A stretch of DNA of 64,000 nucleotides from JAHDDY01 sp964549375 (GCA_964549375.1 CAZJWF010000002.1:1-64000); one strand, 5' to 3'; counted from the stretch's first letter, positions 27,137-36,646 are shown. The notes: a model not told the origin generated them from the letters alone. Program-made: numbers and translations.

Positions 27137-27817
27137 TTAGCTCGCCGCCTGTCGGATGGCGGCAATATTTGCGCCGTAGACATCGGGGTTGGACACGGAA
27201 CCGCCTTTGAAGACAGCCGATCCGGCGACGAGTACGTCCGCGCCTGCTTTTGCCATTAGGGGCGAGGTTTCAGGCGTAATGCCCCCGTCAATTTCGATGT
27301 GGATGGGACGTTCCCCTATCATCGCGCGTAATCTGCGGACTTTTTCGATCTGCGAATGTAGAAAGCTTTGTCCGCCAAATCCGGGATTGACGGTCATCAC
27401 ACAGACTAGATCAATCTTATCCAAGACATATTCAATCGCCGTTTCAGGTGTCGCGGGGTTCAAGGCAACGCCAGCCTTGCAGCCTAGCTCAGCGATAGCG
27501 CCAAGGGTTCGATCCAAATGCGGGCAAGCCTCGACATGTACGGTGAGCCTGTCGGACCCCGCCTCGGCGAATGGCGCAAGATACGCATCGGTCGGTTCGA
27601 TCATGAGGTGAACATCCATGACCGTTTTGACGTGAGGGCGGATCGCTTTGACCAGCGGCGGTCCGAAAGTCAAATTAGGCACGAAATGCCCGTCCATGAC
27701 GTCGATGTGAACCCAATCGCAGCCTTGCTGTTCAATTGCTTCACATTCCGCACCAAAATTCGCAAAATCGGCGCTGAGAATGGAAGGAGCAATCTTAATT
27801 GACCGGTCAAACGCCAT
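27137..27817 (-). CDS. rpe: Ribulose-phosphate 3-epimerase
   Basis: 226-residue TIM-barrel enzyme interconverting ribulose 5-phosphate and xylulose 5-phosphate. Metal-binding and catalytic motifs are all present: APSILSADFANF, HIDVMDGHFVPNLTFGP, VMDVHLMIEPTDAY, MTVNPGFGGQSF and EIDGGITPETSP. A GGGGAAAAG box precedes the ATG. It stands between a convergent plus-strand gene and a minus-strand hypothetical 60 bases upstream, probably in the same transcript as that gene. Confidence 0.96.
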   Translation of the reverse strand: MAFDRSIKIAPSILSADFANFGAECEAIEQQGCDWVHIDVMDGHFVPNLTFGPPLVKAIRPHVKTVMDVHLMIEPTDAYLAPFAEAGSDRLTVHVEACPHLDRTLGAIAELGCKAGVALNPATPETAIEYVLDKIDLVCVMTVNPGFGGQSFLHSQIEKVRRLRAMIGERPIHIEIDGGITPETSPLMAKAGADVLVAGSAVFKGGSVSNPDVYGANIAAIRQAAS

Positions 27818-27877
27818 CTTTTCCCCCTGAGAATTTTCTTAGGGAGATAAGGCAGGGATCAGCTCAAAGCGCAAGCC

Positions 27878-28414
27878 TCAGTCGTCGGTATCGACTGCGG
27901 CATAGGTCTCAGCGGCAATAATGGCCAAGCGGAGACGCGAGGGGTTTTCGGCATAGAGCGGGAAAACCCCGCGATATTGCATGATAAACGCTCTTTCGAC
28001 AGACGGAACGGTGCCGCGCGAAAACATCGGCTTGCGCAGGACCGAGGCGGTAATCGCTTCATGATAGCGCGACTCAACAAACTCCTCGTCGAGCGTTTCG
28101 CTCATCCAACCTTCGCGCATGTGGTCCGAAGACGGCGCATCAAGTTGTTCGCCTTGCGAAAGGACGTAAAAATCAACGATTCCATCGACTTCTACGGGCT
28201 CGACGTGGCGGACCCACCGCAAAAGCTGCCTTACACCCGGCTGAGCAAGCAACACCAATTCGTCCGGCAGCAGATGCCCTTTGCAAAACTGATCATACCA
28301 ACCGGCAAACACCGAAACCGGGTGATTTTCCGGCAGAGCATCGCGCTCAAGCGATGTCAGCCCATAGCTGCGACTTAACGACTCGTTTGTTTCATTCATT
28401 GCAACAGCGGACAT
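27878..28414 (-). CDS. Conserved hypothetical protein, possibly a PAS_5-like sensor domain
   Basis: 178 residues with a clear GGAGG box six bases before ATG 28414. No signal peptide or membrane segment is evident. The region about 60-170 (a DFYVLSQGEQLD strand, EGWMSETLDEEFV, then RGVFPLYAENPSRLRLAIIAA) has the rhythm of the small PAS_5-type proteins common in alphaproteobacteria, but the match is loose and I would not call a function. It lies 60 bases upstream of rpe on the same strand and is divergent from the DUF1489 gene. Confidence 0.55.
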   Translation of the reverse strand: MSAVAMNETNESLSRSYGLTSLERDALPENHPVSVFAGWYDQFCKGHLLPDELVLLAQPGVRQLLRWVRHVEPVEVDGIVDFYVLSQGEQLDAPSSDHMREGWMSETLDEEFVESRYHEAITASVLRKPMFSRGTVPSVERAFIMQYRGVFPLYAENPSRLRLAIIAAETYAAVDTDD

Positions 28415-28644
28415 AAGCGGCCTCCAACGGGGTCGTTCTGGAACGTCGAACAGTACCGAAGACCTGCTAACGGACGTTTAAGGGATCTAAGTTTCTGATT
28501 TTTATACACCTCACGTTTTGAACCAAATGATGTTAGAAAATCCCCAGATATTTCGGGGAAAAAATGCGACAATTCCCGCGATTCCCCGGTAAAAGTCGTT
28601 AAGCGTTTCTGTAGGACGGATTAAGCGGGGATAATCGGGAGTTT

Positions 28645-29112
28645 ATGTCACCTAAAGCGACAACCAACGAAGCGCCGCTCCTTCATCTCGTCAAGCTGAG
28701 TGTCGGCTCTGAAAGCGTTGAAGGTCTGGCGGAGTGGCAAGATCTTCGCCGAGCCGAACGCGAGACTGCGGGCGAAGACAGCCGCCCTCGCCACGTCACT
28801 AGGATGACGCCGAAGCGCGGCACTGAATTGCTCGCTGGTGGCTCAATCTATTGGGTCATTAAGCGGAATATTGTGGCGCGGCAAAAGATCGTCGCACTAG
28901 AACCGATTGTCGGTGAGGACGGTATTTCGCGCTGTGCGATTATTCTTGATCCGATCCTCGTGCGAACGGAAATGCGTCCAAAGCGGCCATTTCAGGGGTG
29001 GCGGTATTTAACACCAGCCGATGCCCCGCCGGATTTGACCGATGAGGGAGAAGTGCTCGCCGACATGCCGGGCGCAATGCGTGAGGCTCTTGCCTCTTTT
29101 GGAGTACGCTAG
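28645..29112 (+). CDS. DUF1489 family protein
   Basis: 155-residue protein matching the alphaproteobacterial DUF1489 family: LHLVKLSVG start, a central RMTPKRGTELLAGGSIYWVIK segment, and a C-terminal RPKRPFQGWRYL followed by DAPPDL. The function is unknown; no catalytic motif stands out. It is the first of three tightly packed genes; the next starts at the base after its stop. The 230-base upstream gap, shared with a divergent gene, contains a small hairpin (28541-28559) but no recognisable operator. Confidence 0.8.
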   Translation: MSPKATTNEAPLLHLVKLSVGSESVEGLAEWQDLRRAERETAGEDSRPRHVTRMTPKRGTELLAGGSIYWVIKRNIVARQKIVALEPIVGEDGISRCAIILDPILVRTEMRPKRPFQGWRYLTPADAPPDLTDEGEVLADMPGAMREALASFGVR

Positions 29113-29496
29113 ATGACGGGAGAGACTGATCTCAACGCTTTACTGCGTGAAATGAAGCCGGTTCTTGATCCGAGGCGGTTTGTTTTTTCAACCCATACGG
29201 ACATGACTCTGGAAGAAGCCGCAAAGTTATCGCCGATTGCCATGTTTCAAGAACCTGAGGGCATGACGCTGATCTACGAAAGCGATGAGCAACCGCGCTA
29301 TGCCATGATTACCTTGACGGTTCATTCCAGTTTGGAGGCCGTCGGATTAACCGCCGCAATTTCTGCTGCTCTGACGAAACAGCGGATCAGCGCGAACGTC
29401 GTCGCAGCCTTTTATCACGATCATATTTTCGTTTCAGAAAGTGACGCGGATCGTGCGATGGCTGCGTTACTGGCCGTATCCGAAGACGCAGCGTGA
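29113..29496 (+). CDS. ACT-domain-like protein
   Basis: 127-residue cytoplasmic protein. A short N-terminal helix is followed by a beta-alpha-beta pattern ending ALTKQRISANVVAAFYHDHIFV, close to the small ACT-domain proteins ('ACT_7'-type) thought to bind amino acids. No catalytic residues are evident. It begins directly after the DUF1489 stop and overlaps the glycerate kinase start by four bases (GTGA), so it might act as a regulator of, or just travel with, that enzyme. Confidence 0.7.
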   Translation: MTGETDLNALLREMKPVLDPRRFVFSTHTDMTLEEAAKLSPIAMFQEPEGMTLIYESDEQPRYAMITLTVHSSLEAVGLTAAISAALTKQRISANVVAAFYHDHIFVSESDADRAMAALLAVSEDAA

Positions 29497-30749
29497 TCGC
29501 CCCTGAGACGCTGTTAAAGGGGATGTTTGATGCCGCCGTTCGTGCGGCTGATCCGATGACATGCGTTCCATCTCACCTTCCCAAACCGCCTAAGGGCCGG
29601 TTGATCGTGATCGGTGCTGGAAAGGCGTCGGCGCGAATGGCTCAAGCGGTCGAAGCGCATTGGCAAGGTGAACTGAGTGGCACCGTTTTGACCCGCTACG
29701 GGCACAGCGCGCCATGTGAACGGATCGAAATTATTGAAGCGGCCCACCCAGTCCCGGACGCAGCAGGTGTCGCAGGCACTCGAAAAATTTTCGATACAAT
29801 CTCTGCTCTAAACGAAGACGATCTAGTGCTCGCGTTGATTTCAGGTGGTGGATCCGCGCTGCTCACCTCACCGGCAAACGGCATTACGCTCGACGAAAAA
29901 ATCGCCGTGAATCAAGCTCTGCTGAAATCAGGGGCAGCGATTGGCGAGATGAATACCATTCGAAAACACCTAAGCGCCGTGAAAGGCGGTGGCCTCGCGG
30001 CGGCGGCTTATCCCGCGAGAGTTTTAGCGCTGATGATCTCTGACGTACCGGGCGATGATCCGGCGGTGATTGCGTCCGGTCCGACAGTCGGAACCGACTC
30101 GCATCCCACAGATGCTTTGGCTTTGCTCGAACGTTTCGACGTCAAAGTACCACCCTCGATCGAACGGCATCTCGCAACGGGAACACCGCCACCTAGCCCG
30201 TCCAGTCAAGCTATCGCGCGGGTCGAGAACCGCGTGATTGCCGCCCCTCAAATGTCATTGGAAGCGGCGGCAGAGGTCGCGGTTCAATCTGGCGTTACGC
30301 CGATCATTCTCGGTGATGCGATTGAGGGAGAATCGCGAGACGTCGCAAAGGTTCACTCCGGTATTGCCAATCAGGTTCTTCGACATGGCCAGCCCGGAAA
30401 AGCGCCTTGTGTTGTGATCTCCGGTGGAGAAACGACCGTCACAGTACGCGGAAGCGGGCGCGGTGGGCGCAATGTCGAATTCTGTCTTGCCCTCGCCTTA
30501 GCGCTCGAAGGCAATAAGAGAATTTGGGGAATTGCTGGAGATACAGACGGCATTGATGGGGCGGAAGAAATTGCCGGAGCCATTGTCACCCCCGATACGC
30601 TCGCGCGCGGCGCGTCAGCAAATTTGAACCCGCGAGAGATGCTGGCCAATAACGACGGGCATCGGTTCTTTGAGGCGATCAAATCTCAACTCGTAACGGG
30701 GCCGACACTCACCAACGTCAACGATTTTCGTGCCGTCCTGATTTTATAA
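29493..30749 (+). CDS. gckA: Glycerate 2-kinase (GckA/TtuD, MOFRL family)
   Basis: 418-residue type-II glycerate kinase. The N-terminal domain contains the GAGKASARMAQAVE loop and LISGGGSALLTSPANGI; the C-terminal MOFRL domain has VISGGETTVTVRGSGRGGRN and the terminal GPTLTNVNDFRAVLI. It phosphorylates D-glycerate to 2-phosphoglycerate, feeding glyoxylate, hydroxypyruvate or tartrate carbon into glycolysis. The GTG start overlaps the ACT protein gene by four bases. Hydroxypyruvate reductase is an older name for some family members, but kinase activity is the established one. Confidence 0.9.
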   Translation: MIAPETLLKGMFDAAVRAADPMTCVPSHLPKPPKGRLIVIGAGKASARMAQAVEAHWQGELSGTVLTRYGHSAPCERIEIIEAAHPVPDAAGVAGTRKIFDTISALNEDDLVLALISGGGSALLTSPANGITLDEKIAVNQALLKSGAAIGEMNTIRKHLSAVKGGGLAAAAYPARVLALMISDVPGDDPAVIASGPTVGTDSHPTDALALLERFDVKVPPSIERHLATGTPPPSPSSQAIARVENRVIAAPQMSLEAAAEVAVQSGVTPIILGDAIEGESRDVAKVHSGIANQVLRHGQPGKAPCVVISGGETTVTVRGSGRGGRNVEFCLALALALEGNKRIWGIAGDTDGIDGAEEIAGAIVTPDTLARGASANLNPREMLANNDGHRFFEAIKSQLVTGPTLTNVNDFRAVLIL

Positions 30750-30759
30750 CGGCGCTGAT

Positions 30760-31284
30760 CTAAACGATTTCGACCATGCCTTTCCGAAATCGTTCGGCGT
30801 TGCGGACATAGTGATCTGCAGTCGCTTTCAACCCCGCAATCTGTCCGCTCGCTAACTCCCGAATAATCTTCGCAGGCGCGCCGAGCGCCATATGTCCGTC
30901 GGGCACCTCTTTGCCCTCCGGCAGTAATGCATTTGCGCCGACGAGCGATCCTTTGCCAACTCGCGCTCCATTCAACACAGTTGCCCCCATCCCGATCAGC
31001 GCCCCGGCACTGACAAAACACCCATGAACGACGGCTGCATGGCCCAGCGTCACATCTTTTTCGAGTGTGAGGGGAAAGCCGGGGTCGGAATGCAATACAC
31101 ACCCGTCTTGCACATTACAGCGCGGGCCGATTGTCACTGGTTCATTGTCACCCCTAATCACGGCATTGAACCAGACGCTCGCACCTTCGCCCAATATAAC
31201 GTTGCCAACGATGACGGCACCCGGTGCAATCCAAGCGGTTGGATGAACTTGAGGCGCAATGCCATCTAGTGAGAAAATTGGCAT
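30760..31284 (-). CDS. Gamma-carbonic anhydrase-like hexapeptide protein
   Basis: 174-residue left-handed beta-helix protein of the YrdA/CaiE gamma-carbonic anhydrase class, with hexapeptide repeats throughout (APGAVIVGNVILGEGASVW, then GHAAVVHGCFVSAGALIGMG). Metal-binding histidines are visible in DGCVLHSD, GHAAVVHG and nearby. Activity as a true carbonic anhydrase is unproven for most members. It converges with gckA, with 10 bases between stops, and is divergent from the GFA gene. Confidence 0.88.
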   Translation of the reverse strand: MPIFSLDGIAPQVHPTAWIAPGAVIVGNVILGEGASVWFNAVIRGDNEPVTIGPRCNVQDGCVLHSDPGFPLTLEKDVTLGHAAVVHGCFVSAGALIGMGATVLNGARVGKGSLVGANALLPEGKEVPDGHMALGAPAKIIRELASGQIAGLKATADHYVRNAERFRKGMVEIV

Positions 31285-31403
31285 GTCGATTTCCCGATCA
31301 ATTCAGTACCTTCGCCCAAAGAATGATATACTGCCCTCGAACGATATGCGGATGTCTATACGCGTCGCCTTACAGCGCCATGAAGTCTACCGGGGGATAC
31401 ACC

Positions 31404-31853
31404 ATGACCCAAAAGAAGCAAGTCACAGGCTCCTGCCTTTGCGGCGCTGTAAAGTTTACCGGCACGCCATCAGATCGCGGAATCGGGGTGTGCCATTGCA
31501 AAATGTGTCGGGTCCAGTCGTCCGGCCCCTTTTTTGCCGCACGAATGGAGGATGGCGTGTCATTGACCGAACAACGCGGCCTCAAGTGGTATGACGCCTC
31601 AGACATTGGCGAGCGCGGGTTTTGCAGCGAATGCGGGAGCACGATGTTTTGGCGTGAGAAAGATGCGGCACCCGGTCAATGGTTTGTCAGCGCAGGCACC
31701 TTGCCAGACGACTCCATCGCGCCGATTTTCGAGCATATTTGGAATGATGATAAAGCACCCTACTATGAGTTTGCGGATACAACGCCAAGACGGACAGCGG
31801 CAGAGTGCCTTGGCGGGAACCCAGCACCAAAGCCACATGGAGAAGTAATGTGA
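31404..31853 (+). CDS. GFA-family (glutathione-dependent formaldehyde-activating-like) protein
   Basis: 149-residue zinc protein. Cysteine pairs in GSCLCGAVKF, CHCKMCR and FCSECG bind zinc in the GFA fold. ATG 31404 has GGGGG seven bases upstream and starts at the family N-terminus; the frame is open for 60 more codons upstream without support. The family is mostly uncharacterised, despite the name taken from S-hydroxymethylglutathione synthase. The stop overlaps the next gene by four bases (GTGA). Confidence 0.85.
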   Translation: MTQKKQVTGSCLCGAVKFTGTPSDRGIGVCHCKMCRVQSSGPFFAARMEDGVSLTEQRGLKWYDASDIGERGFCSECGSTMFWREKDAAPGQWFVSAGTLPDDSIAPIFEHIWNDDKAPYYEFADTTPRRTAAECLGGNPAPKPHGEVM

Positions 31854-32200
31854 CGTTTGGAAAGTTCATCGACAAACGTGCCCGCATCGTCGCCGCAGGC
31901 TGTGCTGTGATACTGGTGGGGGTGGGCCTTACAGGTATCACCAAATCACACGCCTTCGAAGCGGGCCAACGCTGGACTTGTCTCACGGATCAAGGTGAAC
32001 ACGCGTTTCTCGCTGTGTCGAAAGTAGAAGGCGAAGCCGTTTCTTTCTCTTGGGGCACCCTGAAGGACGATCAAAGCCTATCCGTGCTGTGCAACAAGCG
32101 CGATCAGCTTTCCCTTCAGGAGATACGTCAGTTTTGCGAACTGTTGGGACGTGAGTATTCCGCTGGGCATTCGAGATTAGATCAAGCTTGCAGCAAATAA
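31850..32200 (+). CDS. Small membrane-anchored or secreted protein, unknown
   Basis: 116 residues from GTG 31850, which overlaps the GFA stop. The N-terminus has a basic stretch (KFIDKRAR) and a hydrophobic segment (about 12-31), so it is either exported or anchored in the inner membrane. The remainder holds four cysteines (WTCLTD, LCNKRD, QFCELLG, DQACSK) spaced as if for two disulfides. No family recognised. Translational coupling to the GFA gene suggests co-expression. Confidence 0.6.
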   Translation: MTFGKFIDKRARIVAAGCAVILVGVGLTGITKSHAFEAGQRWTCLTDQGEHAFLAVSKVEGEAVSFSWGTLKDDQSLSVLCNKRDQLSLQEIRQFCELLGREYSAGHSRLDQACSK

Positions 32201-32221
32201 CTCCGTCTTGCCCGCGTATCC

Positions 32222-33208
32222 TCACGTATCCGGCGTCACATCATCCCACTGCTGTCCAAGATATCCGATGAGCCAGTTGAGCGCTCTGTGACGTTCTAAC
32301 GCGACGCCAGGATCTAAGCCCGCAGGGGGGTCACGATCATTCATCCCAGCATCGACCAAGGCCCAGCGATACCGATAGATTAAATCCGCCTGATCCAAAA
32401 TTTCTTCCATTGGTCGCAGGGACGTCTTCGCCAGCAAGGTTCCAACATTCTCGCCGCGAACAATCTCGGCAATCGCGCGGACATCAACAATTTCCTTCGG
32501 TGGAGGTAAATCATCTACCGACGACAATGCCCATAACATGACCCACGCCGCCTCATAACGCCACGCGAATTGAACCTTGTCCGCCGTGCGCGGATTAGGC
32601 AACGCGATAAAGGCCGCTTCTTTTGGGGACAGACCATCCTGAATTCCAAAGTCTGCAATCAAGGCGTTGACGGTCTCTTGTGGCAACCCCTCTCCTTTGA
32701 CCGCAGTCACGAGGATCGCAAGTGTTCGAACGACCACTTCTCGATGCGTTCGCCCCGTTGTCTGGCTCGAGTCGGGAATAGGAGGTAACTTCAAATTCAA
32801 CGGAATACCGCCCGCACGCAAGACCCGCTCTGAGCCCGCCTTTCGCGCTTTGGCCGCCGGTGTTGCAACCGCCCCTGTCCTACCGATCCTGACTTTTCGA
32901 GTTTGCGCCTCACGCGGCACGATACCCAAAGACTCGACCGGAACCGGAGCCGTAATCGCGTTCACCCGTGTATTATCAGATGCGCCCTGTTGTTTCAGAC
33001 TTCCCAACTCGGCCTCTGACGCGGGAATGATGGCCGGCGAGGGAGTTTCGCCGTCTTTGTCTTTCGGCTTTGATGTCTCTGCGGTAATGATTTCTAACGT
33101 TTTTTCGTAGAGCGCACCGAGCGGGTCCGTTATACGCGCCTCATCTTCCGCCATTCCTTGCGGTGCGAAACCAAGTGAAGCGATCAAAACTGCCCAGAAA
33201 GCTCTCAT
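32222..33208 (-). CDS. DUF4272 domain protein with signal peptide
   Basis: 328 residues. Residues 1-20 form a signal peptide (cleavage after GMA). A low-complexity linker rich in Pro, Ala and Lys extends to about 150. The C-terminal ~180 residues match DUF4272: RTLAILVTAVKGEGLPQE, then WRYEAAWVMLWALSSVDDLPPP and the closing ERHRALNWLIGYLGQQWDDVTPDT. DUF4272 has no established function and is more often cytoplasmic, so the export signal is notable. A minus-strand gene on its own, ending 21 bases from the plus-strand neighbour's stop. Confidence 0.7.
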   Translation of the reverse strand: MRAFWAVLIASLGFAPQGMAEDEARITDPLGALYEKTLEIITAETSKPKDKDGETPSPAIIPASEAELGSLKQQGASDNTRVNAITAPVPVESLGIVPREAQTRKVRIGRTGAVATPAAKARKAGSERVLRAGGIPLNLKLPPIPDSSQTTGRTHREVVVRTLAILVTAVKGEGLPQETVNALIADFGIQDGLSPKEAAFIALPNPRTADKVQFAWRYEAAWVMLWALSSVDDLPPPKEIVDVRAIAEIVRGENVGTLLAKTSLRPMEEILDQADLIYRYRWALVDAGMNDRDPPAGLDPGVALERHRALNWLIGYLGQQWDDVTPDT

Positions 33209-33303
33209 GACAAGAAAACTACCCAGTTACGCTCAGATGGCAATGCTTGACGCATCAAGCGTTTTCGCGTTCCGATAATCTCTCGAACTCGATAGGGAAA
33301 CGT

Positions 33304-35682
33304 ATGAAAGCCACGACACGGGCGGTCGTTATCGGCGGCGGAATTGCAGGTTGCTCGGCAATCTATCACCTGACGCAAGAAGGATGGACCGACGTTGTCC
33401 TGATCGAACGCGATGAGCTGACAAGCGGAACAACTTGGCATTCTGCAGCCCAAGTCACCAACTTTGGTGGGATTCAGGTCATGGTTGGGCTGAAAAGCCA
33501 TTCGATCCGCCTTTATCGTGAACTCGCCGATGATCCTGAGTATCCAATCAACTACAATCATGGCGATGGTGGGCTTCGACTTGCGTCTAAAGAGTGGCAT
33601 CTCGAAGGCTATCGTCATTTTCAGTCAATGGCGAAGGGAATGGGTGTCGATTATGAGGTATTGGACGCAGCGGAATGTGGCCGCCGTCATCCGCTTATTT
33701 CAACGGAGGGCCTCGCTGGGGCGCTGTGGGACCCGCATGACGGGGATATTGATCCCGCACAGCTATGCCAAGCGCTCGCCAGACGTGCCCGAAAAGCCGG
33801 AGCAGAGGTCTATCGAAGTACGCCCGTAACGGGACTGTCACAACGCGAAGATGATAGTTGGACAGTGCACACCGCAAATGGCGATATCGACTGTGAAGTC
33901 GTGATCAATGCGGGCGGCTATCGCTGCAATGAAATCGGTAAAATGATGGGTGTTACGCTGCCTGTCGTTTCGATGGAGCACCAGTATTTCGTCACTGAAG
34001 AAATCCCTCAGTTGGCTGAGCTTGATCATCGCGTGCCGCTGCTGCGTTGTCCGACGGACGATTTTTACTCACGGCAGGACAAAAAAGGGCTTTTGCTCGG
34101 CTTTTACGAACAAGGCTGCAAGACATGGGGCACCGATGGCATTGATCCCGATTTTACCAATGCGCTCTGCCCCGATGACCTCGACCGGATCATGCCGGTG
34201 CTAGAAAACGTTTTCGAACGGGTGCCTGCCGCCGCCGAAGTCGGGATTCATACCGTTGTCAACGGCCCGATTACCTACACGCCGGATGGCGTGCCGCTGG
34301 TCGGTAAGATTCCCGGCAAACGAAATGCCTATTGCATTACCGGCCTGCGGGCTGGTGTCGGTGAGGGCGGCGGTCACGGATGGCTGCTCGCGCAAATGGT
34401 CGTTCACGGAGAAGCAGAGTACGACACATGGGCGCTCGACCCTCGGCGGTTCGGCGCATGGGCGGGTCAAGACTATGCAGCGGCGAAAGCCGTGGAGGAC
34501 TATCAGAACGAGTTCCGCTTTCACAAACCTCACGAGCAACGTCCCGCAGGTCGAAACCTGCGCCTAAGCCCGTTGCATGAGACACTCAAATCCGAAGGAG
34601 CACGGTTTGGTGTCGTCAATGGTTGGGAACGCGCTTTGGTCTTTGCGCCGGATGGGTTTGAGGAGGAACCCGGATTCGGTTTTACCAACGCGCATGACAT
34701 CATTGGTACGGAAGTTGATACCATTCAAAACGCAGTTGGCGTCGCCGAAGTGAACGGCTTTAACCGTTATGAGATCTCTGGCGAGGGCGCTCTCGATTGG
34801 CTCGATAAAATCGTTTGCTCGCGCGTTCCGCGCAAGGCCGGAAAAATTTCTCTCGTCTACGCCTTGAATCATCAAGGCGGCATCAAAACCGAAGCGACTT
34901 TGGCGCATTTGCCGGATGGCCGGATTTGGTGGGGATCAGCCGCCGCAGCCGAGTTGCATGACCGCGACTGGCTCGATGAACTGGGGCCGCCCGCGGGTGT
35001 AAAAATCGCACCCATGACAGACAGCCATACGATCCTCGTGGTAGCTGGACCCAAGTCAACCGAGGCATTGTCTGCTGCTCTCCCGGATGCCGACTGGACA
35101 TATCGCTGGCTTACCGCGCAGCAACAACCGAATGGCATTGTCGCGATGGCGGTCAGTTTCTCTGGCGAAATTGCATGGGAACTGCACATCCCGAACGAAG
35201 TCCTGATCGAAACCTATCAGGCGATCCGCAAGGCAGGGGCGAAACCCTTTGGGCTTTACGCCACAGAGTCGATGCGGCTGGAGAAAGGGTATCGACACTG
35301 GAAAGCTGATCTCATCACGGAATTCAATCCAATCGAAAGCGATCTGAGCCGCTTTGTTGCTGACAAAGAATATGTCGGCAAAGCAGCGGTCGAGGCGCAA
35401 GCGATCCGCAGAAAGTTTGTTTCGCTTATCCTCGATACGGATGCCTATCCCGCCCATGCGGGCGACTCCATCATGGCGAATGGCGCAGTCGTCGGCACCG
35501 TGACTTCCGCCGGATGGGGCCACCGGACGAAAAAGAACATCGCGATGGGTTTTGTTGATCCCGCTCATGACACGGTGGGCAGCGCATTGAGCATATGGAC
35601 CAGCCACGGGGAACTGTCGGCATCGGTGTGCGAGCCTTGTCTCTACGATCCCGAATACAAGCTGGTGCGTCAATCCTCATGA
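33304..35682 (+). CDS. GcvT-type FAD-dependent dehydrogenase (dimethylglycine/sarcosine dehydrogenase-like)
   Basis: 792-residue two-domain flavoenzyme. The N-terminal DAO domain (1-~390) has VVIGGGIAGCSAIYHLTQEGW and a TSGTTWHSAAQVTNFGG motif; the WH histidine is where related dimethylglycine dehydrogenases attach FAD covalently. The C-terminal part (~430-792) is a GcvT folate-binding/aminomethyltransferase-like domain with ATESMRLEKGYRHWKADL. The enzyme probably removes an N-methyl group, passing C1 to tetrahydrofolate and electrons to ETF. The substrate is unknown (dimethylglycine, sarcosine or another methylated amine). ATG 33304 has an AGGGAAA box. A hydrolase gene overlaps its stop (ATGA). 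Confidence 0.87.
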   Translation: MKATTRAVVIGGGIAGCSAIYHLTQEGWTDVVLIERDELTSGTTWHSAAQVTNFGGIQVMVGLKSHSIRLYRELADDPEYPINYNHGDGGLRLASKEWHLEGYRHFQSMAKGMGVDYEVLDAAECGRRHPLISTEGLAGALWDPHDGDIDPAQLCQALARRARKAGAEVYRSTPVTGLSQREDDSWTVHTANGDIDCEVVINAGGYRCNEIGKMMGVTLPVVSMEHQYFVTEEIPQLAELDHRVPLLRCPTDDFYSRQDKKGLLLGFYEQGCKTWGTDGIDPDFTNALCPDDLDRIMPVLENVFERVPAAAEVGIHTVVNGPITYTPDGVPLVGKIPGKRNAYCITGLRAGVGEGGGHGWLLAQMVVHGEAEYDTWALDPRRFGAWAGQDYAAAKAVEDYQNEFRFHKPHEQRPAGRNLRLSPLHETLKSEGARFGVVNGWERALVFAPDGFEEEPGFGFTNAHDIIGTEVDTIQNAVGVAEVNGFNRYEISGEGALDWLDKIVCSRVPRKAGKISLVYALNHQGGIKTEATLAHLPDGRIWWGSAAAAELHDRDWLDELGPPAGVKIAPMTDSHTILVVAGPKSTEALSAALPDADWTYRWLTAQQQPNGIVAMAVSFSGEIAWELHIPNEVLIETYQAIRKAGAKPFGLYATESMRLEKGYRHWKADLITEFNPIESDLSRFVADKEYVGKAAVEAQAIRRKFVSLILDTDAYPAHAGDSIMANGAVVGTVTSAGWGHRTKKNIAMGFVDPAHDTVGSALSIWTSHGELSASVCEPCLYDPEYKLVRQSS

Positions 35683-36599
35683 TCCGAAGAACCTTCTTCG
35701 CGGGTCTGTTTATCCTGTTCGGAGCGACTGCCTGCGCGTGGACACCAGATATTCCGCGCGCAGAGCTTGCGGAGAAATACCTCGCCGCCCCCTCTGATTT
35801 AAAAGAGGTTGATGGCACGGTTCTTCATGTCCGTGATACTGGTCCACGTAATGCGCGGGTATTGGTGCTAATCCACGGGTTTGGGTCAAGTTTACACACA
35901 TGGGATGCGTGGGCGAAAGAACTTGAACGGTCTTACCGTGTCATCCGTTTCGATATGCCCGGTGCTGGCTTATCGCCACCAGACCCGAAACGAGATTACA
36001 CAGACCCGCGTGTGACCGGATTGATTGCCTCCCTCATGGATCAGGTAAACATCCCCCATGCAACGTTGATCGGAAACTCCATCGGTGGACGGATTGCGTG
36101 GACAATGGCGGCATCTCACCCCGAACGGGTTGACGCTCTGGTACTGATCGCCCCGGATGGATTTGCTAGCCCATTCCTGCAGTACGGCGAGACAATCAAA
36201 GCTCCGGTTATTCTCAAAGCGTCAAAATATTTCCTGCCGCAATGGGCGTTAAAACCAAACCTCGCAGCCGCCTATGCGGACAAGGAAAAACTGAGCGATG
36301 AAACGCTTAATCGGTATCACGAACTGCTGCTGGCATCCGGCAATCGTGCGGCTTTGATTGATCGATTGGAGCAAACTGTCATTACTGATCCGATACCTCG
36401 GTTGAGAAGTATCACGGCACCGGTGTTGCTATTATGGGGTGAAAAAGACGGCATTATTCCGATTTCAAACGCGCAAGATTATCTCGACGCCCTCCCCAAC
36501 GCACGTCTCGCGACCTTGCCCGGACTGGGTCACGTTCCAATGGAGGAAAACCCTGAGCAATCGCTCGCGCCGGTTCAAGAATTTTTAAACAAGAAATAG
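35679..36599 (+). CDS. Alpha/beta hydrolase, lipoprotein-like
   Basis: 306 residues. A lipobox-like end of the signal peptide (LFILFGATAC) suggests lipid anchoring at about Cys18. The hydrolase core has an oxyanion loop (LIHGFGSSLHTWD), the nucleophile elbow IGNSIGGRIAW (Ser), an acid near GEKDGIIPI, and the terminal His in GLGHVPMEE. Esterase, haloalkane dehalogenase or epoxide hydrolase activity is all possible. The start overlaps the GcvT-type gene (ATGA), implying coupled expression. Confidence 0.8.
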   Translation: MIRRTFFAGLFILFGATACAWTPDIPRAELAEKYLAAPSDLKEVDGTVLHVRDTGPRNARVLVLIHGFGSSLHTWDAWAKELERSYRVIRFDMPGAGLSPPDPKRDYTDPRVTGLIASLMDQVNIPHATLIGNSIGGRIAWTMAASHPERVDALVLIAPDGFASPFLQYGETIKAPVILKASKYFLPQWALKPNLAAAYADKEKLSDETLNRYHELLLASGNRAALIDRLEQTVITDPIPRLRSITAPVLLLWGEKDGIIPISNAQDYLDALPNARLATLPGLGHVPMEENPEQSLAPVQEFLNKK

Positions 36600-36646
36600 C
36601 CGCCGCAAATCTTGACGCCGGATGCCAGTCATGGTGCATCACCCGA

